The notes under the pieces were generated by a model. That model did not search any database and had not been told where the DNA came from. It worked only from the letters and a program-made list of their open reading frames with translations. A stretch of 64,000 bases of DNA. It comes from Acidobacteriota bacterium (lineage in GTDB: Bacteria; Acidobacteriota; Blastocatellia; UBA7656). The stretch lies in NCBI GenBank assembly GCA_016201275.1, contig JACQDB010000133.1:56187-120186 (forward strand), in the 5' to 3' direction. A program made the position numbers and the translations under genes. Below, piece after piece: positions 28,270 to 37,666 of this stretch. Position 1 is the stretch's first letter. The number at the start of each line of letters is the position of its first letter.

Positions 28270-28908
28270 TCACGGTTCGACCAGCGAAATAATTTCGGCG
28301 CGTTGGCGAGCCGAGGTCAACCAGGTCTCCAACTCGGCTTCGATCTTGTTGCTTTTAACTCGGGCTCGGATCATTTCACTGACTTCGGCGAGAGGCGGCG
28401 GAACCGCGCCTTTCTCTTTCATCTGCGGCGCAAGCGTGCGGTCGTAGTATTCTTGAATTTCCTGATCGGACACCAGAATAAAAGATTGAAAGCGAAAAGT
28501 AATATATTTCTCAATGATGATGCGCCGACGCAACAGTTCGTCCAGTTTTTCCGCCGTGAGACCAACGCCTTCCAGCCGTTGCCGAAACGCCTCGGCGGTC
28601 GGGAAGGTCGCCATCAAGGCTTTGTGTTTGGCTTCGATTTCCGTTGGCGTAATCTCGGCGGTCGGAATTCGCAAGGCTTCCTGCGCCACTATTTTTTCGT
28701 CAATCATGACATCGAGTTTCTGCCGTAACAAATCCGTACTCACGCCGTTGGCCGGATTCGGTGCCTTGGCATCCATCGCCAAGCTCCACAATAAATCGGT
28801 GCGCGTGATCGGCTCGTCATTGACCAAAGTCAATATCTGGTCAACCACTTTCTGCGGCGGCAAAGCCAGCACCATCACCCCAATCACCAATGAGAAAAGA
28901 AAGTTCAT
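28270..28908 (-). CDS. SurA-type N-terminal chaperone domain protein (no PPIase domain)
   Basis: A 212-residue exported protein with an N-terminal hydrophobic signal (MNFLFSLVIGVMVLALPP). It has the SurA N-terminal helix pattern: QILTLVNDEPITRTDLLWSL, then LDVMIDEKIVAQEA and RRRIIIEKYITFRF. The parvulin domain of full SurA (about 430 residues) is missing, so only the client-binding chaperone part is present. It lies 141 bp downstream of the BamA-family gene; a periplasmic escort role for outer-membrane proteins is inferred from this context. Confidence 0.8.
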   Translation of the reverse strand: MNFLFSLVIGVMVLALPPQKVVDQILTLVNDEPITRTDLLWSLAMDAKAPNPANGVSTDLLRQKLDVMIDEKIVAQEALRIPTAEITPTEIEAKHKALMATFPTAEAFRQRLEGVGLTAEKLDELLRRRIIIEKYITFRFQSFILVSDQEIQEYYDRTLAPQMKEKGAVPPPLAEVSEMIRARVKSNKIEAELETWLTSARQRAEIISLVEP

Positions 28909-29046
28909 AGTCCGTAGCCCCTACTCTCTAGCCCTTAGTCCGTAATTCCCGCCCCGCCCTGAAACTGGCTCCTGTAGCCCATTTCACGTTCCAGCTAAAT
29001 TCGGGAACTCTTGAAAGTCTCAACTAAGGACTAGGGACTACGGACT
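28909..29046. repeat. inverted repeat between the BamA-family and SurA-like genes
   Basis: 28909-28939 (AGTCCGTAGCCCCTACTC...) and 29023-29046 (ACTAAGGACTAGGGACTACG...) are complementary with a few interruptions. On the minus-strand transcript this forms a hairpin spanning most of the 141-bp spacer. Confidence 0.6.
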
Positions 29047-29049
29047 AAT

Positions 29050-31899
29050 TTAGAATGTCTGTCCGAAAGTGAAATGGCCGCGCAGCAGCGGCGCGCCTGC
29101 CGGTCTATTCAACACCAGGCTGCCGACATCGAAACGCACCGGGCCGATGGGCGTTTTGATGCGAACGCCGATGCCGAAAGTCACCGTCGTCAACCTCGGG
29201 CTGATGTCTTTCACGCGCCGATAGACGTTGCCTATATCTGAAAACAGCGTGCCGCCAATCGCGCCATACAGCGGAAAGCGAAATTCATGATTGATGACAA
29301 AAACGGCGTTGCCACCAATCGGGCGTCCGGTCACAGGGTCTTTGGGGCCGGCCTCTTCAAAACCGAAGCCGCGCAAATCACGCGACCCGCCACCAAAAAA
29401 GCGCTCGGAAATCGGCAGCGTGTCCTTGCCGCCATAAGGTCTGGCCAAGCCCAGCCTGCCGGAAACCGAATAAACCGTGTCGCGCAATTTTTTCACTTTG
29501 TAATAGCGGCTGTGTTCCACCAGCATCTTGATGAATTGTTCGTTGCCACCAAAAATTCTCGACGCCAGATAAATACTGCCAAGCGTGAACGTACCGTTGG
29601 ACGGGTCGAAAGCGTTATCGCGGCTGTCACGCGCAAAGCTTGGGCCGATGCGTCCCAGGCGAATCGCCTGCCGGTTGCGGGCGATTTCTTCGGGACTGAC
29701 CTGCAAATCCGCCAGGCTGATGCGCTCAAAATTATAGCTGCCGTAAACGATGGTCTTGTCCGACAAACGGCGCTCGGCCTGTATCACGGCGGTGTAGCGG
29801 TCAGAGCGAAAACTTTTTTCCGCCAACCTGCGCCCGAATACCGAAATCAACAAAGGGAAATTAGTGCCGAACGGACGGGGATTTTGAAACGTCGCCTGCC
29901 CCAACACTTCATCGCGCCCGATGCGCGTTTGTAAACTTCCCGAATAGAGTTTACCAAACAGATTCGTATTGGTGATTTGTGCAGAGGCTTTGAAGCCCTG
30001 CATAAACGCGAGGCCGGGGATGGTAATCGGGTCTCTGGAAAATTGAAACCCAAAACCATAAATCAACAAGTTGGGTTTGGCTTCGACAATATCAACCGTC
30101 ACGCGGCGGTCTTCTATGCCGTCGGGCGCTTGGCCGATGGTTTCCGAATTGATGCTAACCGAACCCATAGCGTTGGTGTCATACAACACCCGCTCGGTGT
30201 CTAAAATCTTGTCGGCATTCAACCAGTCACCGCGCTTGAACAGATAGAAATCTCGCTCCAATCTTTTTACATCGGTGCGCCCAGCGCCTCGCGTGATAAT
30301 GTCGCTGATGCGTACCCGATTGCCTTCGACAACATCGTAAATCAGCCGCACTCGATCCTGCCCGTCCACATTGCCCAGATCCACAATCTCGGCGCTCACT
30401 TCGGCAGTCGCATAGCCGCGATTGGTATAAGCGATCTGCAATTTATCCGCGCCGCCGCGCACATTGTTAGCCACCAGAGGGTCGCTCACCTGCACCGATA
30501 ATCTGCCGCGCAATTCATCGGTGGTGAGCAAATTATTGCCGCGCACATCTATGTCCTGTATGTAGGTGCGCGGCCCTTGTACGGCGCTGAAGGTGATAAT
30601 TAAATTGTCGCCGTCAACCGTGACGCCGCGCCGTTCGACTACGGTAGCCCGACGATAGCCAAGCTCTTTCAAACGCTTGGCGATCAGATTGGCATCCTGG
30701 CGCAAAAATTCATCACTGGTAAAGCCGCGTGAAAAGCCGAAATAGGGAATAATCACGGCGGTTTTCGATTTCAATTGCGGCAACAGATCGCGTGAATCAA
30801 TCGCCGTAATGCCTTCAAAATTAATCTCGCTGAGTTTGAATTTCCGTCCGGTCTCGACCTGATAAACCAGGCGCGACAAGGTGGCGGTCGAATCGGGAAA
30901 GGGTGGGCTGGTGACGGCGGCGAAAAAATATCCTTTGCGCTGGGCGTAATCCAGCAAGCGCAAGCGCGCCTCTTCGATGGTGAATTCATCAACGCCGCCC
31001 TGAGTGTAGAAAGGCAGTATCTGGCGTTTGGTTTTATCGTCCAGCGGCAAGCCTTGTATATCCACTTCGACTTTTGGCCCCGGCTCGACATCAATCATCA
31101 CGTTGACGGTTTTGTTATCCGCGCCGGGTGTGATTTTATTGCTGACCCGCACCATCAGATAATCGTTCTTGAGGTGTTCCTGGCGCAAGCGTTCCATCTC
31201 GTCGCCCACACTGGCCTGGGTAAAAAGCTGACCGGCGACGAGAGCGTGTTTGAAGTTCGATAAATCCAGATGCGGCCCAACAATGTTGAGCGTGTAGTTG
31301 GCGATTCGAGCTTGCTCGCCGGGAGTGATGGTATAGATGACCGTCGCCCTTCTGCCGCTCTGGTCGAGCCGCACATCTGCGCTTACCCGCGCATCGTTGA
31401 AGCCACGGGCGGAATAATAGGCAATCAATTCGCCGGTGCCGCGTGAGATGGCGCTGGAAGATAATTTCGCGCCGGGTTCGACATCCTTCAAACGCGAGCG
31501 AATTTCGGAGGTCGAAAAAATCGGTGTGCCTTCAAACACGATGGCATCAATGCGGGCCTGCGGCTTGACCACGAAGGTTAAAGCGACGCCCGCCGCGCCC
31601 TCGGCTTCGGCTTCGACACGGGCTTCGGAAATCAAGCCCGAACGATAGAGCGCAATCAACGAATCGTGAATGCGAACCGGCGAATACGTTTGTCCGGCGG
31701 CAACCTCCAGCAGCGCTTGCATTTCGGCGGTCGCGCCGCCCTGTGCGCCTTCCATCAAGACGCGCACGCTAGTCACGCGACGCCCCAGAAAATCTCCGCC
31801 CTCAGCGGCGCGCAGAGTCAACGCGCAAACCGCGAAGACCATCAATAGCGCCAGCATCAAAAAGATTTTTTTTTCGTCGTGCATCAATCGCTTCATCAC
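29050..31899 (-). CDS. BamA/TamA-family outer-membrane assembly protein
   Basis: A 949-residue protein with a signal sequence (FLMLALLMVFAVCALTLRA). Residues ~35-550 hold several POTRA repeats, recognised by VKPQARIDAIVFEGTPIFS and ISDIITRGAGRTDVKRLERD. The C-terminal ~350 residues form the 16-strand Omp85 barrel, with RFFGGGSRDLRGFGFEE (the lid-lock motif region) and a C-terminal aromatic (GHFTFGQTF). It inserts and folds outer-membrane proteins. The TamB gene lies just upstream (39-bp gap), so a TamA role is at least as likely as BamA. Confidence 0.92.
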   Translation of the reverse strand: MMKRLMHDEKKIFLMLALLMVFAVCALTLRAAEGGDFLGRRVTSVRVLMEGAQGGATAEMQALLEVAAGQTYSPVRIHDSLIALYRSGLISEARVEAEAEGAAGVALTFVVKPQARIDAIVFEGTPIFSTSEIRSRLKDVEPGAKLSSSAISRGTGELIAYYSARGFNDARVSADVRLDQSGRRATVIYTITPGEQARIANYTLNIVGPHLDLSNFKHALVAGQLFTQASVGDEMERLRQEHLKNDYLMVRVSNKITPGADNKTVNVMIDVEPGPKVEVDIQGLPLDDKTKRQILPFYTQGGVDEFTIEEARLRLLDYAQRKGYFFAAVTSPPFPDSTATLSRLVYQVETGRKFKLSEINFEGITAIDSRDLLPQLKSKTAVIIPYFGFSRGFTSDEFLRQDANLIAKRLKELGYRRATVVERRGVTVDGDNLIITFSAVQGPRTYIQDIDVRGNNLLTTDELRGRLSVQVSDPLVANNVRGGADKLQIAYTNRGYATAEVSAEIVDLGNVDGQDRVRLIYDVVEGNRVRISDIITRGAGRTDVKRLERDFYLFKRGDWLNADKILDTERVLYDTNAMGSVSINSETIGQAPDGIEDRRVTVDIVEAKPNLLIYGFGFQFSRDPITIPGLAFMQGFKASAQITNTNLFGKLYSGSLQTRIGRDEVLGQATFQNPRPFGTNFPLLISVFGRRLAEKSFRSDRYTAVIQAERRLSDKTIVYGSYNFERISLADLQVSPEEIARNRQAIRLGRIGPSFARDSRDNAFDPSNGTFTLGSIYLASRIFGGNEQFIKMLVEHSRYYKVKKLRDTVYSVSGRLGLARPYGGKDTLPISERFFGGGSRDLRGFGFEEAGPKDPVTGRPIGGNAVFVINHEFRFPLYGAIGGTLFSDIGNVYRRVKDISPRLTTVTFGIGVRIKTPIGPVRFDVGSLVLNRPAGAPLLRGHFTFGQTF

Positions 31900-31938
31900 T
31901 GGTCACATACAGAAAATCTCTACCGCAACCTCTCGCAG

Positions 31939-34900
31939 TCAAAAACGCTTTCGCAAGCGCACGTCAAAGCCCAACTGGCCGCGATCATTTTTATAGCCGA
32001 CCACCGATAGCCGATTGCTCAAACGATATTCAATCAGCACGATGCGGTCTATGCCGGATTGCCCCGATGAGGTGAGGTTCTGCGAATAGGTAATCGTCAA
32101 ATCTTTGGTGACGCGCCGCCCGACCGTGACTCTGGCGGTCGGGTCGCTGCCGCGCCCGGCAAACAACGGGTCAACCGAAAAGCGATTCAAACCAAACAAG
32201 CGTTGCGTCAGTTTTTCGCCCTGCTCGGAAATCCCCGTAGCCAGTAAAGACTGCGCCAGGTTCAAGCCTGTCTGATTAATTTTTTCGGCGGTTCCCGTAT
32301 CTCCGGCAAGCGAGCCGGTCAGCAACAACGACACGATGTCGCGTTCCGGCAAATCGGGTTCCGAACGCAAGGCCACATTCAACTTCGCTGGCGTCCCTGT
32401 AAACGTCGGAATAATGCGATAGCCGCCGATGTCGGCTTCGGTTTGCAAATCAATAATCGGTTCGGCGTTGCGGCGCGGCGGTATGGTAATCAAGGCTCTG
32501 GTGATTTCGTGGCGTTCGTTCCGAAATTCAATGCGCCCATGATTGAATTGTATGCGCCCGGAAACGACCGGCTCGGCAATCGGGCCGCGCAAACTCAAAG
32601 ACGCACTGCCAATCGCATCGGCAAGATTGTTGCGAACAATCAAGGTGTTATCGGCGTCTATGCGAAGGTCAAGTGAAATCGGCGGCCCTGGGTCGCCTTT
32701 GCCGCCTGGCCCGGTTTCAAAGAACGCCGGGGTGAACGGCCCACCGGTGCGAACTAACTCTTCTATGGTGATGTCTTTGGTATAAGAAGCGCGGCGCACT
32801 TGCACATTGCCGGAAAGAATCTGCAATTTCTGATTGCCTTGAAAATTCAAAAAGGCATCGGCGATGCTCTGCGTATCGCGTGGATATTCGACAGCGATTT
32901 GATTGGCGTCGGCTTCCAGACGGAAACGATCCAAGGCAAAACCGGAAAGCGCCGCGCCGCCTTCAACGTGAACGATACCGCCGCCCTGCGTTGAAGCGGT
33001 GAAGTTTTCGATCAAGGCTTGATTGGCGGTGAAGCGAATCTGGCCATAGCCACGAGCGACAGCTATCGGAAAATTCACTACGCGAATGCCGACCTCGCGC
33101 AAGCGCACGAGGCCAAGAATCTGCGGCTCTTTCAAGCTGCCGCCGATAGAGGCTTCCAGATGCGCCACGCCGGTCGAAGTAATGTCGCTGTTGAATGACG
33201 AGATGAAGCCGAGGTTCAATTCGCCGTTGATGGTGAAATTGGGTTTGGCTTTATCGCCGCGCCCTAGGGTTCCGGCCAGCGTCAAACTGGTGCCTTCGCC
33301 GGTGAAAGTCACAGGCTCTATGGTGATTTCATTGGGGCTGGCGCTGATGACGATGTTGCCTTGATTTCTGATGCGATACTGTCGGCCTGCCGCGATGTTG
33401 CCGCCAATTTCCAAGAGGCTCAAATTGGCGACCGCTGTTATTTGATCGGTGTCCAGCAATGGCCCGGAAATTTTAATGCTGCCGGTTGCCTTGCCGCGGA
33501 TGCTGGCCAGTTCGGGCGCAATCAATCCGAGGTACTGGCCTATCTCTTCGTTGTCGAATTCGAGGCTTGAATTGATGGGATAATTCTTGCGGTCGCGCAA
33601 ATCAATGGTCGCCGTCAAGGTGCGTTCTTTATCGAGAAGATTGCCGCTCGCAGCAACTTTGACGATGCCGTTTTCGGTTACCGCTGTGACTTTGGCATTG
33701 CCCAGTTCGCGCCCGTTGACGATGACATTCTGGCCTTGAATAGCGGCGTTGAGATTGACGTTCGACCAGTCATCGGAATTGTCTTTGCCCCATTTGCCTT
33801 CGCCTTTGACATTCACATCAGCGACGCCGCTGACCTGCAAATTTTCATTGATGGCGTTGGCGATTTGCGACAGGTCAACGGCCTTGCCTTCGGCATTCAC
33901 CGCGTAAGCATAGGTGTCCAGGTTGAAGAAGCCTTTGCCGGTCAACAGGCTGTCGCCAACTTTCATATGCAGGTTGTCAACGCTGATGACGCTGTTGGCA
34001 AAAGTGATGTTGCCGACGAATTCCGGCACCGAGATCGGCTTTGCATTGTTGCCTTCCTCTTGATTGACGTTGAACTCGCCTGCCGTCAAGGTCACATTTG
34101 CAGTGCCGGTCATCTTGCGCGTGTCACCGAGGTTTTGCAAATCAACCGCGCCCGTGATCTTGCCTCTGCCGACGATGTTGGCAAGCCCCGGCGCAGTCAA
34201 TTGCACAAGCTGCGGCAAATCGAAATCCGTAACCGTAGCTTTCAAATCAACGGCGTTTTTATCATCAAGCGGCGCGTTCAAAGTGAAATCGGCGCGTGAA
34301 CTGTCTGGGCGCACCAGCGTGCCATTTTCGACACGCACCAAAGATGGCGTGTAAGCGATGTTGCCTTCGAGCCTGCCCAATTCTTCATCGTGCATTTTGA
34401 TGCTCGATAGTTTCAACACCCCTGCAAGATTGGGTGCACCGATTTTCCCTTGCACTCGTCCACTGAAACTGCCTGCGCCGCTGACCACAATTTCATATTG
34501 ATTTTTAATGTCTTCGGGAATGAAGCCGAACGAATCAATGAGGCTCTGCACTTCGGCCATCTCGCTTGATTGAAAAGTTACATCAAGATTCGCCTGCCCG
34601 TTCCAATCAATCGCGCCGCTCGCATTGATATTGCTGCTGGCGGAATTGATGGTCGCCTGTTCGATGTTGAAGCCGCGACCATTGGCGAGCAAACTGACAT
34701 GGCCTTTGGCTGCGGTGGCATCAGCGCGCTGTTCTGGCGGCGATACCTGTGCGGTGAAATCGGCAAGCACGCGTCCGCTCGCGGCTTGGTAGTTGAAACC
34801 GGGAAAGGTGAGTTGCGCGGTGCCGCTGGCTTTGCCCTGCACCGTCACATCTTTTGCAGCAACCAGGGTCGAGGCTTGATTCAAGTCTATGGCATTGAAC

Positions 34901-36285
34901 TGCACCTCCACGCGGGATTGCCCGAAACTTTTATAGGCGATGGTCGCCGTGCCGTTGACGTTGCCGCCCAGAGCCGTTGCCGCAAATTGCGCCAGCGTAA
35001 TTTTATGATTGTCGGCGCTCAATTGACCGCGCAGATTGGTCAGTGAAAAATTCCCGCTCTTGAGCGCGGCGACAGCTAATCCGCCGCTGACATTGTAAGC
35101 GCCGCCCTGCGCCTTGCCTTTCAGATTGCTGACGCGAATGGCGTTGATGATGACATCTTTACTGCTCGCCTGCGCCGAGGCAAGGTTGGCGTTGGCCGAA
35201 AAGTTTTCGCCTTTGCCGTTCACGTCGGCCTGCACTTGAACACTGGCGATGCGAAAGCCTTCGACGTTGACATTGGTGGACACGATTTCCGCATCGGCGT
35301 TGTACTCTGCGCCTTTGCCATGCGCGTCAATCTTCATGGCAAGATTGGCGAGGCGTGCGCCTTCGATGTGCAAATCCGTAGAAGTGATTTTCCCTTTGGC
35401 ATTGTAGTGTTCATTTTCGCCGTCAACCGTGCCTTCAAAAATCGCCTTGCCGTTCAACTTCACAGTGGGCGCAAAGACGCGGGAGATTTCTTCGAGCGAC
35501 GTTTCAAGCTTCACCTCTGTGAAGTTGTATGTGATGGGCGAGAAACCGGAAACCTGCCCTTGACCGGAAACTTCGAGAACCTCGGAGTTCAACGACAGCG
35601 ATTTTATTTCGGCGCTCTCCTCGGTAACCTTGCCTTGCAGTTGAAAGGTGAGGTGGTGAATCTCGCGGCCTTGATAGGTGGCCGAAGCTTGGTCGAAACC
35701 TATGGCGAGTTGGTGATTGAGTTTGTCTTCAAGAAGGCTCGCTTCAAACGGCGTCAGAGTTGCGGCCAGATGTTCGATTTCCGCAGTGAGGTTATCTTTG
35801 CGGTCGTTGAAATGAATGCGAGCTTGTTGCAAATCATACGTCGCCGTAAAGAATTTCAGACGCTCGTCTTTAGTCTTCTTGTCGGTTTCAGTTGGCGTTT
35901 TCAATTTATCAAGAACGGTGCGCCCTTGTTCATCTATATCAATCCAGACTTCCGGTTTGACGATGGTCAGTTTGGTCAGGTTGATGCGTTGCGCCAGATA
36001 GCTGATGACCGAAAATTCGCCGTTGATGCTTTCGACAGTGGCAAACGGTTGGCTCTCGCCTTCGACGTAGAGTTTGACATTGTTGAAAGTGACTTTGCTG
36101 CCGAAGAGGCTGAGATTGGCGTCGCCGATTTCGGCGCGTATGCCGACCTCTTGTAAGCCGCCGATAATCTGATCGCGTAAGATTCGATCCAGTCCGCCGG
36201 TGCGAACATAGATAATGAGGGTTAAAACCAAAAGTGAAATCAAACCTAGTGATAACAGCGTGGTGATTTTCAGTTTCTTGGACAT
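31939..36285 (-). CDS. tamB: TamB-family translocation/assembly protein (DUF490)
   Basis: A 1448-residue protein, typical in length. An N-terminal membrane anchor (TTLLSLGLISLLVLTLIIYV) is followed by a very long beta-rich region of AsmA/DUF490-like repeats (for example TVDGENEHYNAKGKITSTDL). The C-terminal DUF490 part contains RIQFNHGRIEFRNERHEIT, and the chain ends in an aromatic residue (GFDVRLRKRF). TamB bridges inner and outer membranes, working with an Omp85 protein in protein insertion and phospholipid transport. The Omp85 gene is the next gene downstream (39 bp), supporting a TamA/TamB-like pair. Confidence 0.93.
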   Translation of the reverse strand: MSKKLKITTLLSLGLISLLVLTLIIYVRTGGLDRILRDQIIGGLQEVGIRAEIGDANLSLFGSKVTFNNVKLYVEGESQPFATVESINGEFSVISYLAQRINLTKLTIVKPEVWIDIDEQGRTVLDKLKTPTETDKKTKDERLKFFTATYDLQQARIHFNDRKDNLTAEIEHLAATLTPFEASLLEDKLNHQLAIGFDQASATYQGREIHHLTFQLQGKVTEESAEIKSLSLNSEVLEVSGQGQVSGFSPITYNFTEVKLETSLEEISRVFAPTVKLNGKAIFEGTVDGENEHYNAKGKITSTDLHIEGARLANLAMKIDAHGKGAEYNADAEIVSTNVNVEGFRIASVQVQADVNGKGENFSANANLASAQASSKDVIINAIRVSNLKGKAQGGAYNVSGGLAVAALKSGNFSLTNLRGQLSADNHKITLAQFAATALGGNVNGTATIAYKSFGQSRVEVQFNAIDLNQASTLVAAKDVTVQGKASGTAQLTFPGFNYQAASGRVLADFTAQVSPPEQRADATAAKGHVSLLANGRGFNIEQATINSASSNINASGAIDWNGQANLDVTFQSSEMAEVQSLIDSFGFIPEDIKNQYEIVVSGAGSFSGRVQGKIGAPNLAGVLKLSSIKMHDEELGRLEGNIAYTPSLVRVENGTLVRPDSSRADFTLNAPLDDKNAVDLKATVTDFDLPQLVQLTAPGLANIVGRGKITGAVDLQNLGDTRKMTGTANVTLTAGEFNVNQEEGNNAKPISVPEFVGNITFANSVISVDNLHMKVGDSLLTGKGFFNLDTYAYAVNAEGKAVDLSQIANAINENLQVSGVADVNVKGEGKWGKDNSDDWSNVNLNAAIQGQNVIVNGRELGNAKVTAVTENGIVKVAASGNLLDKERTLTATIDLRDRKNYPINSSLEFDNEEIGQYLGLIAPELASIRGKATGSIKISGPLLDTDQITAVANLSLLEIGGNIAAGRQYRIRNQGNIVISASPNEITIEPVTFTGEGTSLTLAGTLGRGDKAKPNFTINGELNLGFISSFNSDITSTGVAHLEASIGGSLKEPQILGLVRLREVGIRVVNFPIAVARGYGQIRFTANQALIENFTASTQGGGIVHVEGGAALSGFALDRFRLEADANQIAVEYPRDTQSIADAFLNFQGNQKLQILSGNVQVRRASYTKDITIEELVRTGGPFTPAFFETGPGGKGDPGPPISLDLRIDADNTLIVRNNLADAIGSASLSLRGPIAEPVVSGRIQFNHGRIEFRNERHEITRALITIPPRRNAEPIIDLQTEADIGGYRIIPTFTGTPAKLNVALRSEPDLPERDIVSLLLTGSLAGDTGTAEKINQTGLNLAQSLLATGISEQGEKLTQRLFGLNRFSVDPLFAGRGSDPTARVTVGRRVTKDLTITYSQNLTSSGQSGIDRIVLIEYRLSNRLSVVGYKNDRGQLGFDVRLRKRF

Positions 36286-36664
36286 AAGGTTCGCGGATGT
36301 TTTCGGTTTTCAGTCGTTAGTGAATCTCCACAAGGCAGCGGTTGCCAGTTACGCACGAAAATTCTACCGCACTCGCAGGGCTTGAGCGAAAAGCGGAAGT
36401 GCCGGAATAAACAGCTAAACCGAGGGATTCTGAATAACGGCCTGATGAGAGATGGTCTGTAATGGAATGAAGTCGAAATTCCTCTACCACGTTTGCGTAT
36501 AGCCTTTCCTGATAGCCTTGAGTGAGGAGCGCCGAAGCGACTCGCGCCATCCGCCTCTGGCGACAGAAGCCGAGCAGCCGCGCTGAGGCGAGACCAGTTT
36601 TTCATTCACTTCGAGTACGCGATGAGATGCGAACATCCGATCTAACCTTGCAACGACGAGAAGT
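36286..36664. other. 379-bp gap without a supported gene
   Basis: It lies between cmk and tamB, both on the minus strand. Short open frames exist, but none shows family resemblance or a ribosome site. The promoter of tamB should be here; none was confidently recognised. Confidence 0.5.
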
Positions 36665-37333
36665 TTAGCCGCGCGATTCGACAATTTCAAGCACCCGGGC
36701 AATGAGCTTTTCCAAATCCAGCGTCGAAGTATCAATCAAGATGGCATCGTCGGCTTTGACAAGCGGTGTAGCGGCGCGGTCGCGGTCGCGGGCATCGCGT
36801 TCGACGAGTTCGGCTTTGACCTGTTCGTAAGAAACTTCGCGGCCTTTGTTGCGCTCTTCGAGCCAGCGCCTTTGAGCGCGCACCTCCGGCGCGGCTTCGA
36901 GAAATAATTTCACCGGCGCGTTGGGAAACACTGTAGTGCCGATGTCGCGCCCGTCCATCACCACGCCGCTCGCATCTGCCATGCGGCGCAATTTTTCCAC
37001 CACCGCTTCGCGCACCTGCGGAATGGTGGCGATGACCGACGCAGCGCGTGTGACTTCCGAGGCGCGAATCGCTTGCGTGACTTCCTGCCCGTCCAGATAA
37101 ACGCGCAGCGCATCGGGGTCGCCTTCCAGTTTGACCTGGGCGCGGCAAGCGATGGCCGCGACCGCTTCCCGATGATCAAGCGGCGTGTGCTGCTGTAAAG
37201 CCTGCAAAGCGATGGCGCGATAGACCGCGCCCGAATCAATGAAGAGAAAATGAAAATGGCGGGCAAGCGCTTTGCCAAGCGTACTCTTGCCGACTCCCGA
37301 AGGGCCATCAATGGCAATGACAAATTTATTCAT
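36665..37333 (-). CDS. cmk: cytidylate kinase
   Basis: A 222-residue protein, standard length. P-loop GPSGVGKSTLGKALARHF at residues 9-26, then FLFIDSGAVYRAIALQAL, and the CMP-binding DGRDIGTTVFPNAPVKLFLE (~128-147). RDARDRDRAATPLVKADDAI is the conserved lid/C-terminal segment. It phosphorylates CMP and dCMP to diphosphates in the cytoplasm. It is preceded by a palindromic repeat (37371-37462) lying just before its start and followed by a 379-bp gap before tamB. Confidence 0.95.
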   Translation of the reverse strand: MNKFVIAIDGPSGVGKSTLGKALARHFHFLFIDSGAVYRAIALQALQQHTPLDHREAVAAIACRAQVKLEGDPDALRVYLDGQEVTQAIRASEVTRAASVIATIPQVREAVVEKLRRMADASGVVMDGRDIGTTVFPNAPVKLFLEAAPEVRAQRRWLEERNKGREVSYEQVKAELVERDARDRDRAATPLVKADDAILIDTSTLDLEKLIARVLEIVESRG

Positions 37334-37348
37334 AAAGAATTTTGGAGA

Positions 37349-37666
37349 TTACAATTCAGCAAAGCAGCGCGCAAGGATGGTGGAGTAAATCAAGGGCAAT
37401 TTGGTACGGGCGACCCTGCGGTGGTCGCCCGTACAAGGCCTGGGAAAATCACTCAAGTGTTGATCAGACGCGGCCAGACGCTTCCGCGCCTCGCCAAGCC
37501 CTAACCCTTTTACGGCTGACTTTGCTGTGGCAGATTCCGCCGAAGACGCCAGCACCGACGAGGCTTTTCTCATCTCGTCCGCCTTCGTGAACAGCAACGG
37601 AATTTCATCGCCAAGCAATTCAATTTGAGCCTCTATCTCCCTTCTCATCCGGCGTCTCCCGCTCAT
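37349..37666 (-). CDS. small ORF coupled to threonine aldolase, C-terminus read from a repeat
   Basis: A 105-residue frame whose ATG overlaps the aldolase stop by one base (TAATG at 37664-37668), suggesting translational coupling. Residues 1-60 ([20 protein letters not shown] ... PLLFTKADEMRKASSVLASS) are charged and helical. From about residue 70 the peptide (RPCTGDHRRVARTKLPLIYS) is read from palindromic repeat copy B, and a near-identical peptide can be read out of copy A at 8470-8540. The C-terminus may therefore be the result of a repeat insertion. No family is recognised; it may not be a real gene. Confidence 0.4.
   Translation of the reverse strand: MSGRRRMRREIEAQIELLGDEIPLLFTKADEMRKASSVLASSAESATAKSAVKGLGLGEARKRLAASDQHLSDFPRPCTGDHRRVARTKLPLIYSTILARCFAEL
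37371..37462. repeat. palindromic repeat element, copy B
   Basis: Begins GCAAGGATGGTGGAGTAAAT, exactly as copy A. The core hairpin has perfect 12-base arms at 37404-37415 and 37423-37434 (GTACGGGCGACC) with a 7-base loop. The right flank TGGGAAAATCACTCAAGTGT resembles the corresponding part of copy C. Confidence 0.75.

Noticed and set aside
35236..36156. 306-residue plus-strand ORF inside tamB
   Set aside because: It is antisense to a clearly coding TamB gene and has no recognisable domain; long shadow frames are common here.
36317..36735. short minus-strand ORFs between cmk and tamB
   Set aside because: Hints of helical composition only; no start signal or family match.
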